A stretch of DNA of 64,000 nucleotides from Paenibacillus rubinfantis. Its GTDB lineage: Bacteria > Bacillota > Bacilli > Paenibacillales > Paenibacillaceae. The translations under genes and the position numbers were made by a program. The notes beneath the pieces were generated by a model. The model worked only from the letters and a program-made list of their open reading frames with translations. It made no database searches and had not been told where the DNA came from. The stretch covers positions 372,001-436,000 of the forward strand of contig NZ_LN909065.1 in the NCBI RefSeq assembly GCF_001486505.1. Reading direction: 5' to 3'. This document shows, piece by piece, positions 35,863 through 44,642 of the stretch (its first letter is position 1; each line of letters begins with the position of its first letter).

Positions 35863-36892
35863 AACTTAATTCCCCCGTTGTCTGAATCAGCTGTTCCAGC
35901 TTGGCATATGCTTTTCCCGAATCAATCGCCTCCGCAGCGATGGCAACCCCTTCACGAACATGGTCCGCCAAACCGGCCACATATACACAAGCGCCTGCGT
36001 TCGCCAGCACCACGTCCCGATGAGCTCCATGCTCCCCTTGCAGCACGCGCCGAACGATATCTGCATTCGTCTGCGGATCGCCGCCGATCATCGCCTCCAG
36101 CGGATACGTATGAAGTCCCAAATCTTCCGGCTGAAGATCATAGGTCCTGATCTCCCCGTTTTTCAACTCGGATACCCGCGTAGGAGAGGAAATGCTGATT
36201 TCATCGAGGCCTTCCCGGCTGCTGACGACCAGCGCCCGCTTCGAGCCGAGCTCACGCAGCACCTCGGCGATCGTCGTCGTTTTGCTGCCGTCATAAATGC
36301 CGAGCACCTGGCGATCCGCCCCGGCCGGATTGGTTAATGGGCCTAGCATGTTAAACACCGTGCGGATGCCCAGCTCCTTGCGTGGAGCCGCTGCATGCTT
36401 CATCGAAGGATGATACAGCTGCGAGAACATAAAGCAGATGCCGATATCGTCGAGACAGCGCTTCGCCTGACTTGCGTCCAGCTGAATGTTGACGCCCAAC
36501 GCTTCAAGGACATCGGCGCTTCCCGAACGGCCGGAGGCCGATCGGTTACCGTGTTTAGCAACCCGAACTGATACGGATGCCGCGACGATCGCCGCCGTTG
36601 TCGACACGTTGATTTTGTGGATACCGGAACCGCCCGTACCACAGGTGTCCAGCAGCTTCTGTGTTTCCGTCTGTATTCGGCTAGAGGCCCCGCGCATCGC
36701 TTCAGCAAAACCGGTGATCTCATCGACCGTTTCTCCTTTAATCCGCAGCGCCGTCAACAAGCTGCCAATCTGGGCTGGCGTCGATTCGCCGTTCATAATC
36801 GCCTGCATCACGCCACGCGCTTCTTCCCGCGCCAAATGCCGTCCTTCGATCAAGCGGCCAATGCCCGCCTGAACCGTTTGCTGTCCTGTCAT
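35852..36892 (-). CDS. trpD: Anthranilate phosphoribosyltransferase TrpD
   Basis: TrpD transfers phosphoribose from PRPP to anthranilate. The 346-residue enzyme has the PRPP motif DTCGTGGSGIHKINVST, KHGNRSASGRSGSADVLEALG and RTVFNMLGPLTNPA. Full length, 18 bases after trpE. Confidence 0.96.
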   Translation of the reverse strand: MTGQQTVQAGIGRLIEGRHLAREEARGVMQAIMNGESTPAQIGSLLTALRIKGETVDEITGFAEAMRGASSRIQTETQKLLDTCGTGGSGIHKINVSTTAAIVAASVSVRVAKHGNRSASGRSGSADVLEALGVNIQLDASQAKRCLDDIGICFMFSQLYHPSMKHAAAPRKELGIRTVFNMLGPLTNPAGADRQVLGIYDGSKTTTIAEVLRELGSKRALVVSSREGLDEISISSPTRVSELKNGEIRTYDLQPEDLGLHTYPLEAMIGGDPQTNADIVRRVLQGEHGAHRDVVLANAGACVYVAGLADHVREGVAIAAEAIDSGKAYAKLEQLIQTTGELSYVS

Positions 36893-36910
36893 CTCGATTC
36901 GCTCCTCTCT

Positions 36911-38473
36911 TTAGTTCCCTGGGGTATATTCGTAAAGGTAATCCTGGTTGATCACACCGTCGTTTCGGGCTGGCGGCGGAAACATCTGCTCAGCCGTACG
37001 GATCGCCGTCAGTAAGGCCTTGGCCTTATTCACCGACTCTTGATACTCGTTCTCCGGAATTGAGTCCCACACGATCCCCCCGCCGGCCTGTACGTAAGCT
37101 TTGCCTTGCTTGAACACGATCGTGCGGATCGTAATGCAGGAATCCATGTTTCCCGAGAATCCGAGATACCCGATCGCTCCGGCATATGTGCCGCGTGCCT
37201 CCCGTTCCAGCTCGGCGATAATCTCCATCGCCCGCAATTTCGGTGCACCGGAGACCGTACCTGCCGGCAGGCAGGACAGAAATGCATCGAAGAAATCCTT
37301 GTCATCCCGCAGCTTCCCGGACACTTTGGAGACCATGTGCATCACATGGGAGTACCGCTCAATATCCATATATGATTCGCAAGTTACGCTGCCGAAATCG
37401 GATACCCGCCCCAAATCGTTACGGCCGAGGTCGACCAGCATGAGGTGCTCCGCCCGTTCCTTTTCGTCCTGCAGCAGCTCCGCTTCCAGCGCCAAGTCTT
37501 CCGCTTCCGTCGCTCCCCGCGGTCTCGTTCCGGCAATCGGTCGGGTCTCCACCCGACCGTTCTCGACCTTCACCAGCGCTTCCGGCGACGTTCCCACGAT
37601 AATTTCCTCGTCTAGCTTGAGGTAGTACATATACGGCGAAGGATTCAGAGTACGCAGGACGCGGTAAACGTGAAGCGGATCCACTTCAGTTTCGATATGG
37701 AACCGCTGGGACAGCACCACCTGAAAAATATCCCCCGCGCGAATATAATCCTTCGCTTTATCCACATTGGCGATAAATTGCTCTTTTGTCAGGTTGGATT
37801 TTACGTCTCCGAGATCTGTCACCGTCGGCAACGGCCGGCGGTTAAAGCTTTCGCCCGGTCCTTCCTGCTGCAGCAGATCCGCTGCCAGTTCCAGCTTCAG
37901 CTCCGCTTCCGCATAAGCCCGGCGAATATCCTCATCGCGATCGCCTGGTTTCACGTGTACGTTGGCCACCAGCAGAATCCGCTGCTTGACGTGGTCGAAC
38001 ACGATCACTTGGTCGCAGAACATAAACTGCATATCCTGCAGGTTCAGGTCATCAACCTGATGAGCCGGGAGCTTTTCATAGTACTGAAGCAGATCATATC
38101 CGAAAAACCCGATCGCTCCGCCCGTAAACCGCGGCATATCCGGAAGCTTCGGACTGCGGTAACCCCGCAGGATTGCTTTCAGCTCATCGACGGGCCGGGA
38201 CGCGCGCAGCCGCTCTGTGCCGCCTTTCCGCTCGATCGTGATCTCGCCTTTCTTAGCCGAGATGGTTAGGAATGGATCGGTGCCGATAAAAGAATACCGC
38301 GCCCACTGACTGCCACCTTCCACGCTCTCCAGCAAAAATGCCCGCTCCCGCTGAGCGATGCGGCGGAAAATCCGGATCGGGGTTTCCATATCGGCGAGCA
38401 GCGTACGGGCAATCGGGATCAGATTGTATTCGTTCGCCAAAGCAATAACCTGTTCTACTTGCGGGGTTGCCAT
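36911..38473 (-). CDS. trpE: Anthranilate synthase component I TrpE
   Basis: TrpE makes anthranilate from chorismate with ammonia from the glutaminase partner (PabA/TrpG, not in this window, as usual in Bacillales where pabA serves both). The 520-residue protein carries the tryptophan-feedback motif LLES in FLLESVEGGSQWARYSFIG, and the chorismate-binding core PSPYMYYLKLDEEIIVGTSP, PIAGTRPRG, DLGRNDLGRV and SGAPKLRAMEII. ATG 38473 is preferred: AAGGA is about ten bases upstream, and the longer form would start beyond the leader terminator. Confidence 0.96.
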   Translation of the reverse strand: MATPQVEQVIALANEYNLIPIARTLLADMETPIRIFRRIAQRERAFLLESVEGGSQWARYSFIGTDPFLTISAKKGEITIERKGGTERLRASRPVDELKAILRGYRSPKLPDMPRFTGGAIGFFGYDLLQYYEKLPAHQVDDLNLQDMQFMFCDQVIVFDHVKQRILLVANVHVKPGDRDEDIRRAYAEAELKLELAADLLQQEGPGESFNRRPLPTVTDLGDVKSNLTKEQFIANVDKAKDYIRAGDIFQVVLSQRFHIETEVDPLHVYRVLRTLNPSPYMYYLKLDEEIIVGTSPEALVKVENGRVETRPIAGTRPRGATEAEDLALEAELLQDEKERAEHLMLVDLGRNDLGRVSDFGSVTCESYMDIERYSHVMHMVSKVSGKLRDDKDFFDAFLSCLPAGTVSGAPKLRAMEIIAELEREARGTYAGAIGYLGFSGNMDSCITIRTIVFKQGKAYVQAGGGIVWDSIPENEYQESVNKAKALLTAIRTAEQMFPPPARNDGVINQDYLYEYTPGN

Positions 38474-38511
38474 GTCTCTCACTTCCTTTTCGGGTTGGTT
38501 TAGAGCCAAAT

Positions 38512-38538
38512 AAAAAAACCTCTACCGAAGTAGAGGTT
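38512..38538 (-). terminator. Attenuator terminator of the trp leader
   Basis: Minus strand AACCTCTAC-TTCG-GTAGAGGTT followed by seven T. Its 5' arm CTCTACT can pair with AGTAGAG inside the TRAP-binding region (about 38678-38684), giving the competing antiterminator expected for TRAP control. Confidence 0.9.
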
Positions 38539-38645
38539 CTGGGATTTGCGGTTTATGGGAAAGCACAGCTCCAAATGAGGCGATCGGCTCGTCTTTTCCC
38601 GGATAAAAGAAAACGACGAAGTACGCACCAAGGAACAGGCTATTC

Positions 38646-38760
38646 GCTCAGCTAAACTCAGCTCATCTCAACTTCACTCTACTAGGCTCTAGAAATACTC
38701 ATTCACTCAAAGACTCAATTACTCAACTATACTGCTCTCATCTAACTTGCACTCATCTAA
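38646..38760 (-). promoter_or_regulatory. TRAP-binding site (NAG repeats) in the trpE leader
   Basis: On the minus strand this segment carries about 20 NAG triplets, 17 or more being GAG or TAG. Two clusters (about 38722-38759 and 38646-38684) have mostly two-base spacers, as TRAP prefers, joined by a middle part with spacers of 4-6 bases. B. subtilis uses 11 repeats. With tryptophan-bound TRAP on this RNA the antiterminator cannot form and the terminator at 38512-38538 stops transcription. Confidence 0.88.
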
Positions 38761-38771
38761 AATCTAAGATA

Positions 38772-38801
38772 ACTATACCTTATCGGTTGCCCGTTTGGCA
38801 A
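38772..38801 (-). promoter_or_regulatory. Promoter of the trp operon
   Basis: Minus strand TTGCCA (38796-38801), 18-base spacer, TATAGT (38772-38777), directly upstream of the TRAP site and after aroH, giving trp genes their own start in addition to read-through from aro genes. Confidence 0.6.
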
Positions 38802-38853
38802 CCCAAAACTGTAGACGTAAGTGCATCCGGGGATATTGCTTCGCCTTCTGCGC

Positions 38854-39228
38854 TTAGGAATTGGAGGAGCTCAGGTCCGGGCGCAGGCTGCGGGCTTCGT
38901 TTAAATACACATGCTTCATATCCCGCTGTCCTTTGGTGGTGTTGACTTGAATCAACAGGCGGATGCACTTTGGCAGGGCGCCTTTGACCGGGATTTCCGT
39001 GGAGCACATCAGCGGAACCATCTCCCAGCCGCTCAACACACGGATGGCGCGGGCCGGGAAGGTGGCGTCGAGATCCGGCGTAACCGTAATCCAGACGCTG
39101 CAAATATCCTCGGGTACGATTTCGTTGTGCGCAACAATCTCCTTCAACAATGCGGCTGTTGCATCCAGAATTTCCTGTTCGTCGTTGTGGGCTACCGTTG
39201 TTGCTCCGCGAATACCTCGGTTATACAT
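38854..39228 (-). CDS. aroH: Chorismate mutase AroH
   Basis: AroH converts chorismate to prephenate. This is the 124-residue monofunctional type of B. subtilis: [20 protein letters not shown] with the active-site Arg, SVWITVTPDLDATFPARAIR, and EIPVKGALPKCIRLLIQVNT with further active-site Arg. GAGGAGGG precedes the ATG; it overlaps the aroB end by eight bases. Confidence 0.95.
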   Translation of the reverse strand: MYNRGIRGATTVAHNDEQEILDATAALLKEIVAHNEIVPEDICSVWITVTPDLDATFPARAIRVLSGWEMVPLMCSTEIPVKGALPKCIRLLIQVNTTKGQRDMKHVYLNEARSLRPDLSSSNS

Positions 39229-40327
39229 GTTGTCCCTCCTCTTTTAATTCAGCAATCACTTGGCGAACTTCATCCAACGTCATATCAGAGACAATTTCCA
39301 CTTGTCCAATCGCAATCGGCAAAATAAAGACCATCGTCTGCTCCTTAAACTTCTTGTCGTGCATCATGGCATTAATCAAATCCTGCTCGCTCAGATGTGC
39401 CGGCATCGCCGTCGGCAAACCAAAGCCGCGCAGCAAGGATACCGTCTCCTCGTAGATTTGCGGATCCCGGCCCCGGTTCACCGCCAGCTTCGCCGCGGCT
39501 GCCATCCCGATCGATATCGCTTCCCCGTGCAAAAATTCGCCATACCCGCCGATCGCTTCGATCGCATGGCCCAGCGTATGCCCCAGGTTCAGGATTGCGC
39601 GTAGACCGTTCTCCCGCTCATCCACAGAGACAACCTGGGCTTTAATCGAGCAGCCCTGGGTTAATCCATAACCAAGCGCTTCGGGATCCAAAGCCAGCAA
39701 GTCAGCCGTATGCTCACGGCACCAGTCCGCAAAAGCCGCATCCCAAATCAAGCCATGCTTGACCATTTCGGACAAGCCAGCCCGAACGTCGCGCGGAGGC
39801 AAGCTTTGCAGGCTGTCCACGTCATACAACACCATATCAGGCTGGTGAAAAGCACCAATCATATTTTTGGCGAGCCGATGGTTAACTGCGACCTTCCCGC
39901 CGACACTGCTGTCGTGGGCCAAAATCGTCGTGGGCATCTGTACAAACGCCACGCCGCGCATATACGTCGCCGCCACAAAGCCGGCCAAATCACCAACAAC
40001 GCCGCCGCCCAGCGCGACCACGACCGAACGGCGGTCCAATCCGCCCTCAATGGCCGCAGTCATGACGTCCTCGTAGACATCCAGCGACTTGGATTTTTCA
40101 CCGGATTTGACCACCTTGCTAACCGTCCGGTAACCTTTGGCCTGCAATGCAGCTTCGACGACCGGCAAATACTTCGGCGCGACATGGTCGTCAGTGACGA
40201 TCAGGACAGGGCTCTTCGTCGACAGCTTATGCTGCTCGAAGAAATCCCCGGCCTTCCCCAGCAACCCGCCGCCAATATAAATCGGATAAGAACGTTCGCC
40301 TAAATCGACCTCTAGCGTTCTCATCAA
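39221..40327 (-). CDS. aroB: 3-dehydroquinate synthase AroB
   Basis: AroB cyclises DAHP to 3-dehydroquinate, the second shikimate step, with NAD and a metal. The 368-residue enzyme has [51 protein letters not shown] and the metal His in [12 protein letters not shown] and [11 protein letters not shown]. Start overlaps the aroC stop in ATGA. Confidence 0.96.
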   Translation of the reverse strand: MMRTLEVDLGERSYPIYIGGGLLGKAGDFFEQHKLSTKSPVLIVTDDHVAPKYLPVVEAALQAKGYRTVSKVVKSGEKSKSLDVYEDVMTAAIEGGLDRRSVVVALGGGVVGDLAGFVAATYMRGVAFVQMPTTILAHDSSVGGKVAVNHRLAKNMIGAFHQPDMVLYDVDSLQSLPPRDVRAGLSEMVKHGLIWDAAFADWCREHTADLLALDPEALGYGLTQGCSIKAQVVSVDERENGLRAILNLGHTLGHAIEAIGGYGEFLHGEAISIGMAAAAKLAVNRGRDPQIYEETVSLLRGFGLPTAMPAHLSEQDLINAMMHDKKFKEQTMVFILPIAIGQVEIVSDMTLDEVRQVIAELKEEGQHV

Positions 40328-41493
40328 TACTCCTCCAATTGAGCTAGATATCCTTTATAATTACGCTCGATCTCCTCGATGGAATCCCCGCCAAACTTCT
40401 CCAGAAACGCCTTGGCAACCTCCCAAGCGACAACGTGCTCAAGAACAACGCTGGCTGCCGGTACGGCGCAAGCATCTGAACGCTCCACTTGGGCTGCGAA
40501 AGCCTCGCGAGTGTCGATATCGACGCTTTGCAGCGGCTTATACAGCGTGGGGATCGGCTTCATTACGCCGCGGACAACGATCGGCATGCCGTTGGTCATC
40601 CCGCCCTCGAATCCGCCAAGCCGGTTGGTAGCTCGGTAATACCCGCGCTCCTCGCTGTACAGGATTTCGTCGTGAACCTTGGAGCCCGGCAGCGTTCCGG
40701 CTTCAAAGCCAATGCCGATCTCCACTCCTTTAAACGCGTTGATCGACATTACCGCTTGTGCGATGCGTCCGTCCAGCTTCCGGTCGTACTGCACATGGCT
40801 GCCCAGTCCAATCGGAACGCCTTCAACGATACATTCGACGATCCCGCCGATGGAGTCGCCTTCCTCTTTGACTTTATCGATGTAGGCTTCCATCTTCTTC
40901 TCCGTCTCCGCGTCGGCCACCCGAACCGACGAAGCTTCGGTTACGCGGGCCAGCTCGTCGAGCGGCAAATTATGCGGCGGCGCTTCGATTTCACCGATAC
41001 GGATGACCTGCCCGGCGATGCGGATCCCAAAGCGTTCCAGGAGCTGCTTAGCCACTGCGCCGACGGCAACGCGTACGGCGGTTTCGCGCGCACTTGAACG
41101 CTCCAATACGTTGCGCAGGTCCTTATGATTATACTTCAAGCCGCCGTTCAAATCGGCATGCCCCGGGCGAGGACGGTGGACTCTGCGCTTCTCCTCATCC
41201 GTGCCTTCGATCGGCTCGATATTCATGATTTTCTGCCAATGCTTCCAGTCGTTGTTCTCCACGACTAACGCAACCGGAGCTCCAGTCGTATATCCGTGGC
41301 GGACGCCGCCAACAATCTGCGCGGTGTCCTTCTCGATTTGCATCCGCCGGCCGCGGCCGTACCCTTTTTGACGGCGGGCCAGTTCGAAATTCAACGCTTC
41401 AAAATCCAGCTGCAATTGGCTGGGTAAACCTTCAATAATCGCAGTCAACTGGGGTCCATGCGTCTCCCCGGCTGTTAAGTATCGCAAACTCAT
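40324..41493 (-). CDS. aroC: Chorismate synthase AroC
   Basis: AroC makes chorismate from EPSP with reduced FMN, the branch-point for Trp, Tyr, Phe, folate and menaquinone. The 389-residue protein has [16 protein letters not shown] at the start, [51 protein letters not shown] and [17 protein letters not shown]. Named aroF in B. subtilis. First gene of the supra-operon with a promoter 60-95 bases upstream. Confidence 0.96.
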   Translation of the reverse strand: MSLRYLTAGETHGPQLTAIIEGLPSQLQLDFEALNFELARRQKGYGRGRRMQIEKDTAQIVGGVRHGYTTGAPVALVVENNDWKHWQKIMNIEPIEGTDEEKRRVHRPRPGHADLNGGLKYNHKDLRNVLERSSARETAVRVAVGAVAKQLLERFGIRIAGQVIRIGEIEAPPHNLPLDELARVTEASSVRVADAETEKKMEAYIDKVKEEGDSIGGIVECIVEGVPIGLGSHVQYDRKLDGRIAQAVMSINAFKGVEIGIGFEAGTLPGSKVHDEILYSEERGYYRATNRLGGFEGGMTNGMPIVVRGVMKPIPTLYKPLQSVDIDTREAFAAQVERSDACAVPAASVVLEHVVAWEVAKAFLEKFGGDSIEEIERNYKGYLAQLEEY

Positions 41494-41558
41494 GATGTTA
41501 CGTTCCCCCTTTAAACTGTTAAACTGTAAAGAGCTAAAACCCGATGATATCTTTGCTC

Positions 41559-41588
41559 ATTATAATATTGATTGATGCATTCTGTCAC
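41559..41588 (-). promoter_or_regulatory. Promoter of aroC-aroB-aroH
   Basis: Minus strand GTGACA (41583-41588), 18-base spacer, TATAAT (41559-41564), about 65 bases before aroC. Confidence 0.6.
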
Positions 41589-41727
41589 GTGGTGATTCGC
41601 TTTTGCGGGAATTTCCTTGTTTAACAGACGGCTTGGCAGAGGAGCCGAAAAAAGTCATAGCGCGCGATCAGCCCCGGGATTACATTCATGGCGTAGTCCA
41701 AACTCTGAGGTTGAAAGGACTGATGTT

Positions 41728-42570
41728 ATGAAGCCGCTTGACCGTTTTGAAACCTGCTTTCCTCTCTTAGAACAAAACGCTCGCACCTTCTTGAGCCCGG
41801 ATGAATTGAAGGACTTCCGTTCCTTCTCCGGCGAAGAAGCGGCACGGCAGCTTAAGAATTTGCTCGAAAAACCGATCGCCGAATTTACGGTCATCAACGA
41901 AGTCTATTTTCGGGCACGTTGGGCGCAATTGCTTCAAATCCTCCATCCCGACGAGGATCTGGTCCTGCTGGAGGTCGCTTCGGGCGACGCCGATATGATT
42001 CCCCAGGCAATGGCTCGCACGCATCCGAAAGGCTTGTATATCACGGCTAATATGAACCAAGCGCTGAACGACAGTTTAACCCGCAAAACCCAATCGCTTG
42101 CCTTAAAGGTGAAAATCATTGAGGATGACGCCGTGCGTATCGCCGATCACACTGGCGAAGGCACCGTTGACGTCATCGCCTTCCAGCATGCCGTCAACGA
42201 CGTGATTCAGTCCATCCTTTGCGATAAAGCAGGCGTCGACACCGTCCACGCCGATTGGATGGAACTGCTGCCGCGCATGATCGAACTCGTCCAGCAGGAG
42301 ACGTCGCAGAACGCTTTGGCCGGCCAGGTCAAGGAACCCTTCCTGGAATTGATGCGCGTATTGCTGGGAACCCTGCGAACCGGCGGTTGCGTTGCGTTGA
42401 ATCACTACATGTTCCAGCTCGACCTGGATTGGGGTTATCCTCCTCAGATCTTCGAGCACATGATTCCGATGACGCGCGAGTGGCTTCGCGAGCTGAATGG
42501 TTGCCGCGAAATCCAGCTCGACGGCTTTGACTCACAGTGGTGGATATTTCTACAGAAAACCGACAGCTAG
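41728..42570 (+). CDS. Class I SAM-dependent methyltransferase-like protein
   Basis: A 280-residue protein with a Rossmann-type SAM-binding pattern: LVLLEVASGDADMIPQAMAR (motif I with GxGxx altered to SGDAD), LYITANMNQALND (acidic position occupied by Asn) and KIIEDDAVRIADHTGEGTVD, VIAFQHAVNDVIQ (motif IV-like). Motif I lacks the usual second glycines, so SAM binding is likely but not certain, and the substrate is unknown. AAAGGA lies ahead of the ATG at 41728; the longer upstream frame has no ribosome site. It is divergent from aroC and convergent with the CBS transporter. Confidence 0.6.
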   Translation: MKPLDRFETCFPLLEQNARTFLSPDELKDFRSFSGEEAARQLKNLLEKPIAEFTVINEVYFRARWAQLLQILHPDEDLVLLEVASGDADMIPQAMARTHPKGLYITANMNQALNDSLTRKTQSLALKVKIIEDDAVRIADHTGEGTVDVIAFQHAVNDVIQSILCDKAGVDTVHADWMELLPRMIELVQQETSQNALAGQVKEPFLELMRVLLGTLRTGGCVALNHYMFQLDLDWGYPPQIFEHMIPMTREWLRELNGCREIQLDGFDSQWWIFLQKTDS

Positions 42571-42577
42571 CCGCCGG

Positions 42578-43909
42578 TTAATCTTCTCGTACCACTTCCT
42601 CCAAAACGGGCGCATCGGTTCGCTTGACTGCCGACAGCTTGCGAATCCGATGCTGCCCAACCTCGCGTACGGCGAACACATAGCCGTCATATTCGAATTC
42701 CGGCTTCTCATTGATCGTTGGGATGCGTTTGAGTTGGCCGATCATAAATCCACTCAGCGTATCGTAATGCTCGATCGGCAGCTTGATATCGAGGATGTCC
42801 TGGGCATCGTCCAGGGACATCGTACCGCTGAACAAGTAGCTGCCTTCGCCAACCAGCTCGTATTCGCGTTCCTCTTCGTCGTGCTCGTCATAGATGTTGC
42901 CGACGATTTCCTCCAGCAAATCCTCCATTGTGACGATCCCGGCCGTCCCGCCGTATTCGTCCACAACAATCGCCATATGGATACGATTTTGCTGCATTTC
43001 CTCGAACAGTTCATTGGTTTTTTTCGAGATTGGGATAAAATACGGCGGCGTTACCAGCTCCTGCAGGTTCCAGTTCGCCTTCTCCCCGTTTCGCAAAAAG
43101 CGGATCAAATCCTTGCTATGCAAAATACCAATCAGGTTATCAACTGTATCCTCATACACCGGGAACCGGGTATACTGCTCCTTATCAGCAATTTCAGCCA
43201 CAGTTTGCTGGTCGGCATCCACAGGGATCGCCACGACGTCAATCCGGTGCGTCATAATATCGGACACCGTGAGGTTGTCGAAGTCAAAAATATTATTGAT
43301 CATCAGCCGTTCGCTAGGATGGATCGTCCCCATTTCCTCCCCGGTATCCAGCATCATGCGGATTTCCTCCTCAGAGACCTCTTCATCGTTGGCGTTGGGA
43401 TCGATGCCAAACAGACGCACGAGCAGGTTGGTAGACGTGGTCAACAGCTTGACGAACGGTGCGGTTGCTTTGGACAACACCGACAATGTCGTGGCTGCGA
43501 ACATCGCCATGGCCTCGGCTTTTTTCATCGCCACCCGTTTCGGCACCAACTCGCCAAGGACCAGTTGGAAATAGGAGAGCAGCAGCGTAATGACGATGAG
43601 CGAAATCGTACTGAGCACGTTCTCGGGAATCGGCAGGCCCAGGCGAATCAAGTAAGCCGCCAAGTCGCCAGCAAAGCTCTCCCCGGCAAAGGCGCTGGCA
43701 AAAAAGCCCGCCAGCGTAATCCCGATCTGAATCGTAGCTAGAAACTTGCTGGGCTCCCCAAGCAAGCCGATGATAACCTTCGCTTTCCGGTGGCCCTGTC
43801 CGGCCATCGCTTTGATTTTATTATCGTTGAGGGAGATCAAGGCGATTTCCGATGCGGCAAAGAAGGCATTAATCAAAATTAAGATCAAAATGACCAATAG
43901 TTCAAACAA
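42578..43909 (-). CDS. HlyC/CorC-family transporter (CNNM/CBS membrane protein)
   Basis: A 443-residue membrane protein of the CNNM/CorC group, implicated in Mg2+ or Co2+ export or homeostasis. Order: DUF21 domain with about four hydrophobic segments (residues 1-180; ELLVILILILINAFFAASEI, then FAGESFAGDLAAY), a CBS pair (about 205-325; MTHRIDVVAIPVD, MAIVVDEYGGTAGIVTMEDL), and the C-terminal CorC_HlyC domain (about 345-430). I chose TTG at 43909 because GGAGG is nine bases upstream; the longer frame reads back into the upstream terminator. It is preceded by a leader ORF and terminator. Confidence 0.85.
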   Translation of the reverse strand: MFELLVILILILINAFFAASEIALISLNDNKIKAMAGQGHRKAKVIIGLLGEPSKFLATIQIGITLAGFFASAFAGESFAGDLAAYLIRLGLPIPENVLSTISLIVITLLLSYFQLVLGELVPKRVAMKKAEAMAMFAATTLSVLSKATAPFVKLLTTSTNLLVRLFGIDPNANDEEVSEEEIRMMLDTGEEMGTIHPSERLMINNIFDFDNLTVSDIMTHRIDVVAIPVDADQQTVAEIADKEQYTRFPVYEDTVDNLIGILHSKDLIRFLRNGEKANWNLQELVTPPYFIPISKKTNELFEEMQQNRIHMAIVVDEYGGTAGIVTMEDLLEEIVGNIYDEHDEEEREYELVGEGSYLFSGTMSLDDAQDILDIKLPIEHYDTLSGFMIGQLKRIPTINEKPEFEYDGYVFAVREVGQHRIRKLSAVKRTDAPVLEEVVRED

Positions 43910-43971
43910 TCCATTCCACCTCCAAAAATTTCCCCGGTTTAGTTTGAGGATGTCACCCCGCGGATATACGC

Positions 43972-44017
43972 AAAAAGGCATAACCCGCCGTCAAAAAAAT
44001 GGACGCAGGTTATGCCT
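43972..44017 (-). terminator. Terminator in the leader of the CorC-type gene
   Basis: Minus strand GGCATAACC (44008-44016) pairs with GGTTATGCC (43977-43985), loop about 22 bases, followed by TTTTT. The 5' arm starts within the stop codon of the 25-residue leader ORF, so translation status may decide whether it forms. Confidence 0.85.
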
Positions 44018-44093
44018 AAACTCCACCGATTTCAAATCGATTCATGTTCAATTGTTCTGTGTTGCTACTCTCCGGGTCGTCCGACTCGCTCAT
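44016..44093 (-). CDS. Putative 25-residue leader peptide
   Basis: An ATG at 44091-44093 with AGGAGAGG eight bases upstream opens a frame encoding MSESDDPESSNT followed by EQLNMNRFEIGGV, ending at TAG (44016-44018). It is acidic and hydrophilic in its first half, with no run of a single amino acid. A perfect promoter lies 30-60 bases upstream and a terminator begins in its stop codon. It could be a stand-alone micropeptide gene or a leader peptide controlling the CorC-type transporter. Confidence 0.6.
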   Translation of the reverse strand: MSESDDPESSNTEQLNMNRFEIGGV

Positions 44094-44126
44094 CGATGAA
44101 ACCTCTCCTGACCTGAATTTATAAAT

Positions 44127-44155
44127 ATTATAGAAAGCCACCTACTAACTGTCAA
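44127..44155 (-). promoter_or_regulatory. Consensus promoter of the leader-peptide unit
   Basis: Minus strand TTGACA (44150-44155), 17-base spacer, TATAAT (44127-44132): perfect SigA match, start point expected near 44120. Confidence 0.85.
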
Positions 44156-44256
44156 GAACACCCCTTAAGCAACCCATGCAAAAAAGCGCCGGTTCCGCCT
44201 ATTCCGGCGAAGATCGACGCTGCCGATTCTTTATTGGATTTGGACGTTTTCTATGA

Positions 44257-44430
44257 TTATCTCAGTCCCGAAGCCGATTGATTCTCCAAGGGATCTCCCC
44301 TTCTCGGATCCATCGGAAAATCCTCCAGCATTCTTTTTAGATGTGCGCCTTCGATCCCCAACACCTGCGCACATTCCTGCGGCGTCAAGAATCCCCGTCG
44401 GTAAGCTTCGATCACTTTGCGCTTGTCCAT
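44257..44430 (-). CDS. Small protein of unknown function (57 residues)
   Basis: Encodes MDKRKVIEAYRRGFLTPQEC followed by AQVLGIEGAHLKRML and a Pro/Asp-rich tail. The central part looks like a short helix-turn-helix-like element (GFLTPQECAQVLGIEGAHLK), as in truncated DNA-binding or anti-repressor small proteins, but this is weak. ATG 44430 has GGAGG seven bases upstream, strong support for translation. Family not recognised. Confidence 0.6.
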   Translation of the reverse strand: MDKRKVIEAYRRGFLTPQECAQVLGIEGAHLKRMLEDFPMDPRRGDPLENQSASGLR

Positions 44431-44523
44431 GACCTGACCTCCATTGACTGTATGGTCCAAGTATAGGAAAGATCCAACCATTCTATACTATCGGCTTTTC
44501 ATCATGAAGCAAATCACAGAGGT

Positions 44524-44580
44524 GGATTCGGCTTCGAATCTTGAACTTGACATCCAACCTTCTCGGCGCTATGAAGCCAA
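44524..44580 (-). repeat. Dispersed palindromic repeat, copy 1
   Basis: On the minus strand GGCTTCATAGCGCCGAGAAG then GTTGGATG...TTCAAGATTCGAAGCCGAAT matches copies at 52691-52760 and 57264-57385 with scattered changes. Located between the 57-residue gene and the cheR terminator. Confidence 0.7.
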
Positions 44581-44591
44581 AATTGAATAGA

Positions 44592-44637
44592 CAAAAAAAC
44601 GTCCAAACCAGCCCGGATCGAGCCGATTTGGACGTTT
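44592..44637 (-). terminator. Terminator of ndk-cheR
   Basis: AACGTCCAAA (44598-44607) pairs with TTTGGACGTT (44627-44636); the plus-strand A-run at 44592-44598 provides the U-tail, six bases past cheR. Confidence 0.85.
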
Positions 44638-44642
44638 TGCCT

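Noticed and set aside
41559..41727. Extended N-terminus (37 residues) for the methyltransferase-like gene
   Set aside because: The extension has no ribosome site and odd composition; AAAGGA precedes the internal ATG at 41728.
42497..43741. 414-codon plus-strand frame opposite the CorC-type gene
   Set aside because: Antisense to a well-supported gene, no ribosome site, His/Gln-rich shadow composition.
43969..44120. Magnesium (M-box) or manganese riboswitch before the CorC-type gene
   Set aside because: I could not find the conserved sequence blocks of either class; the segment is occupied by a short translated-looking frame.
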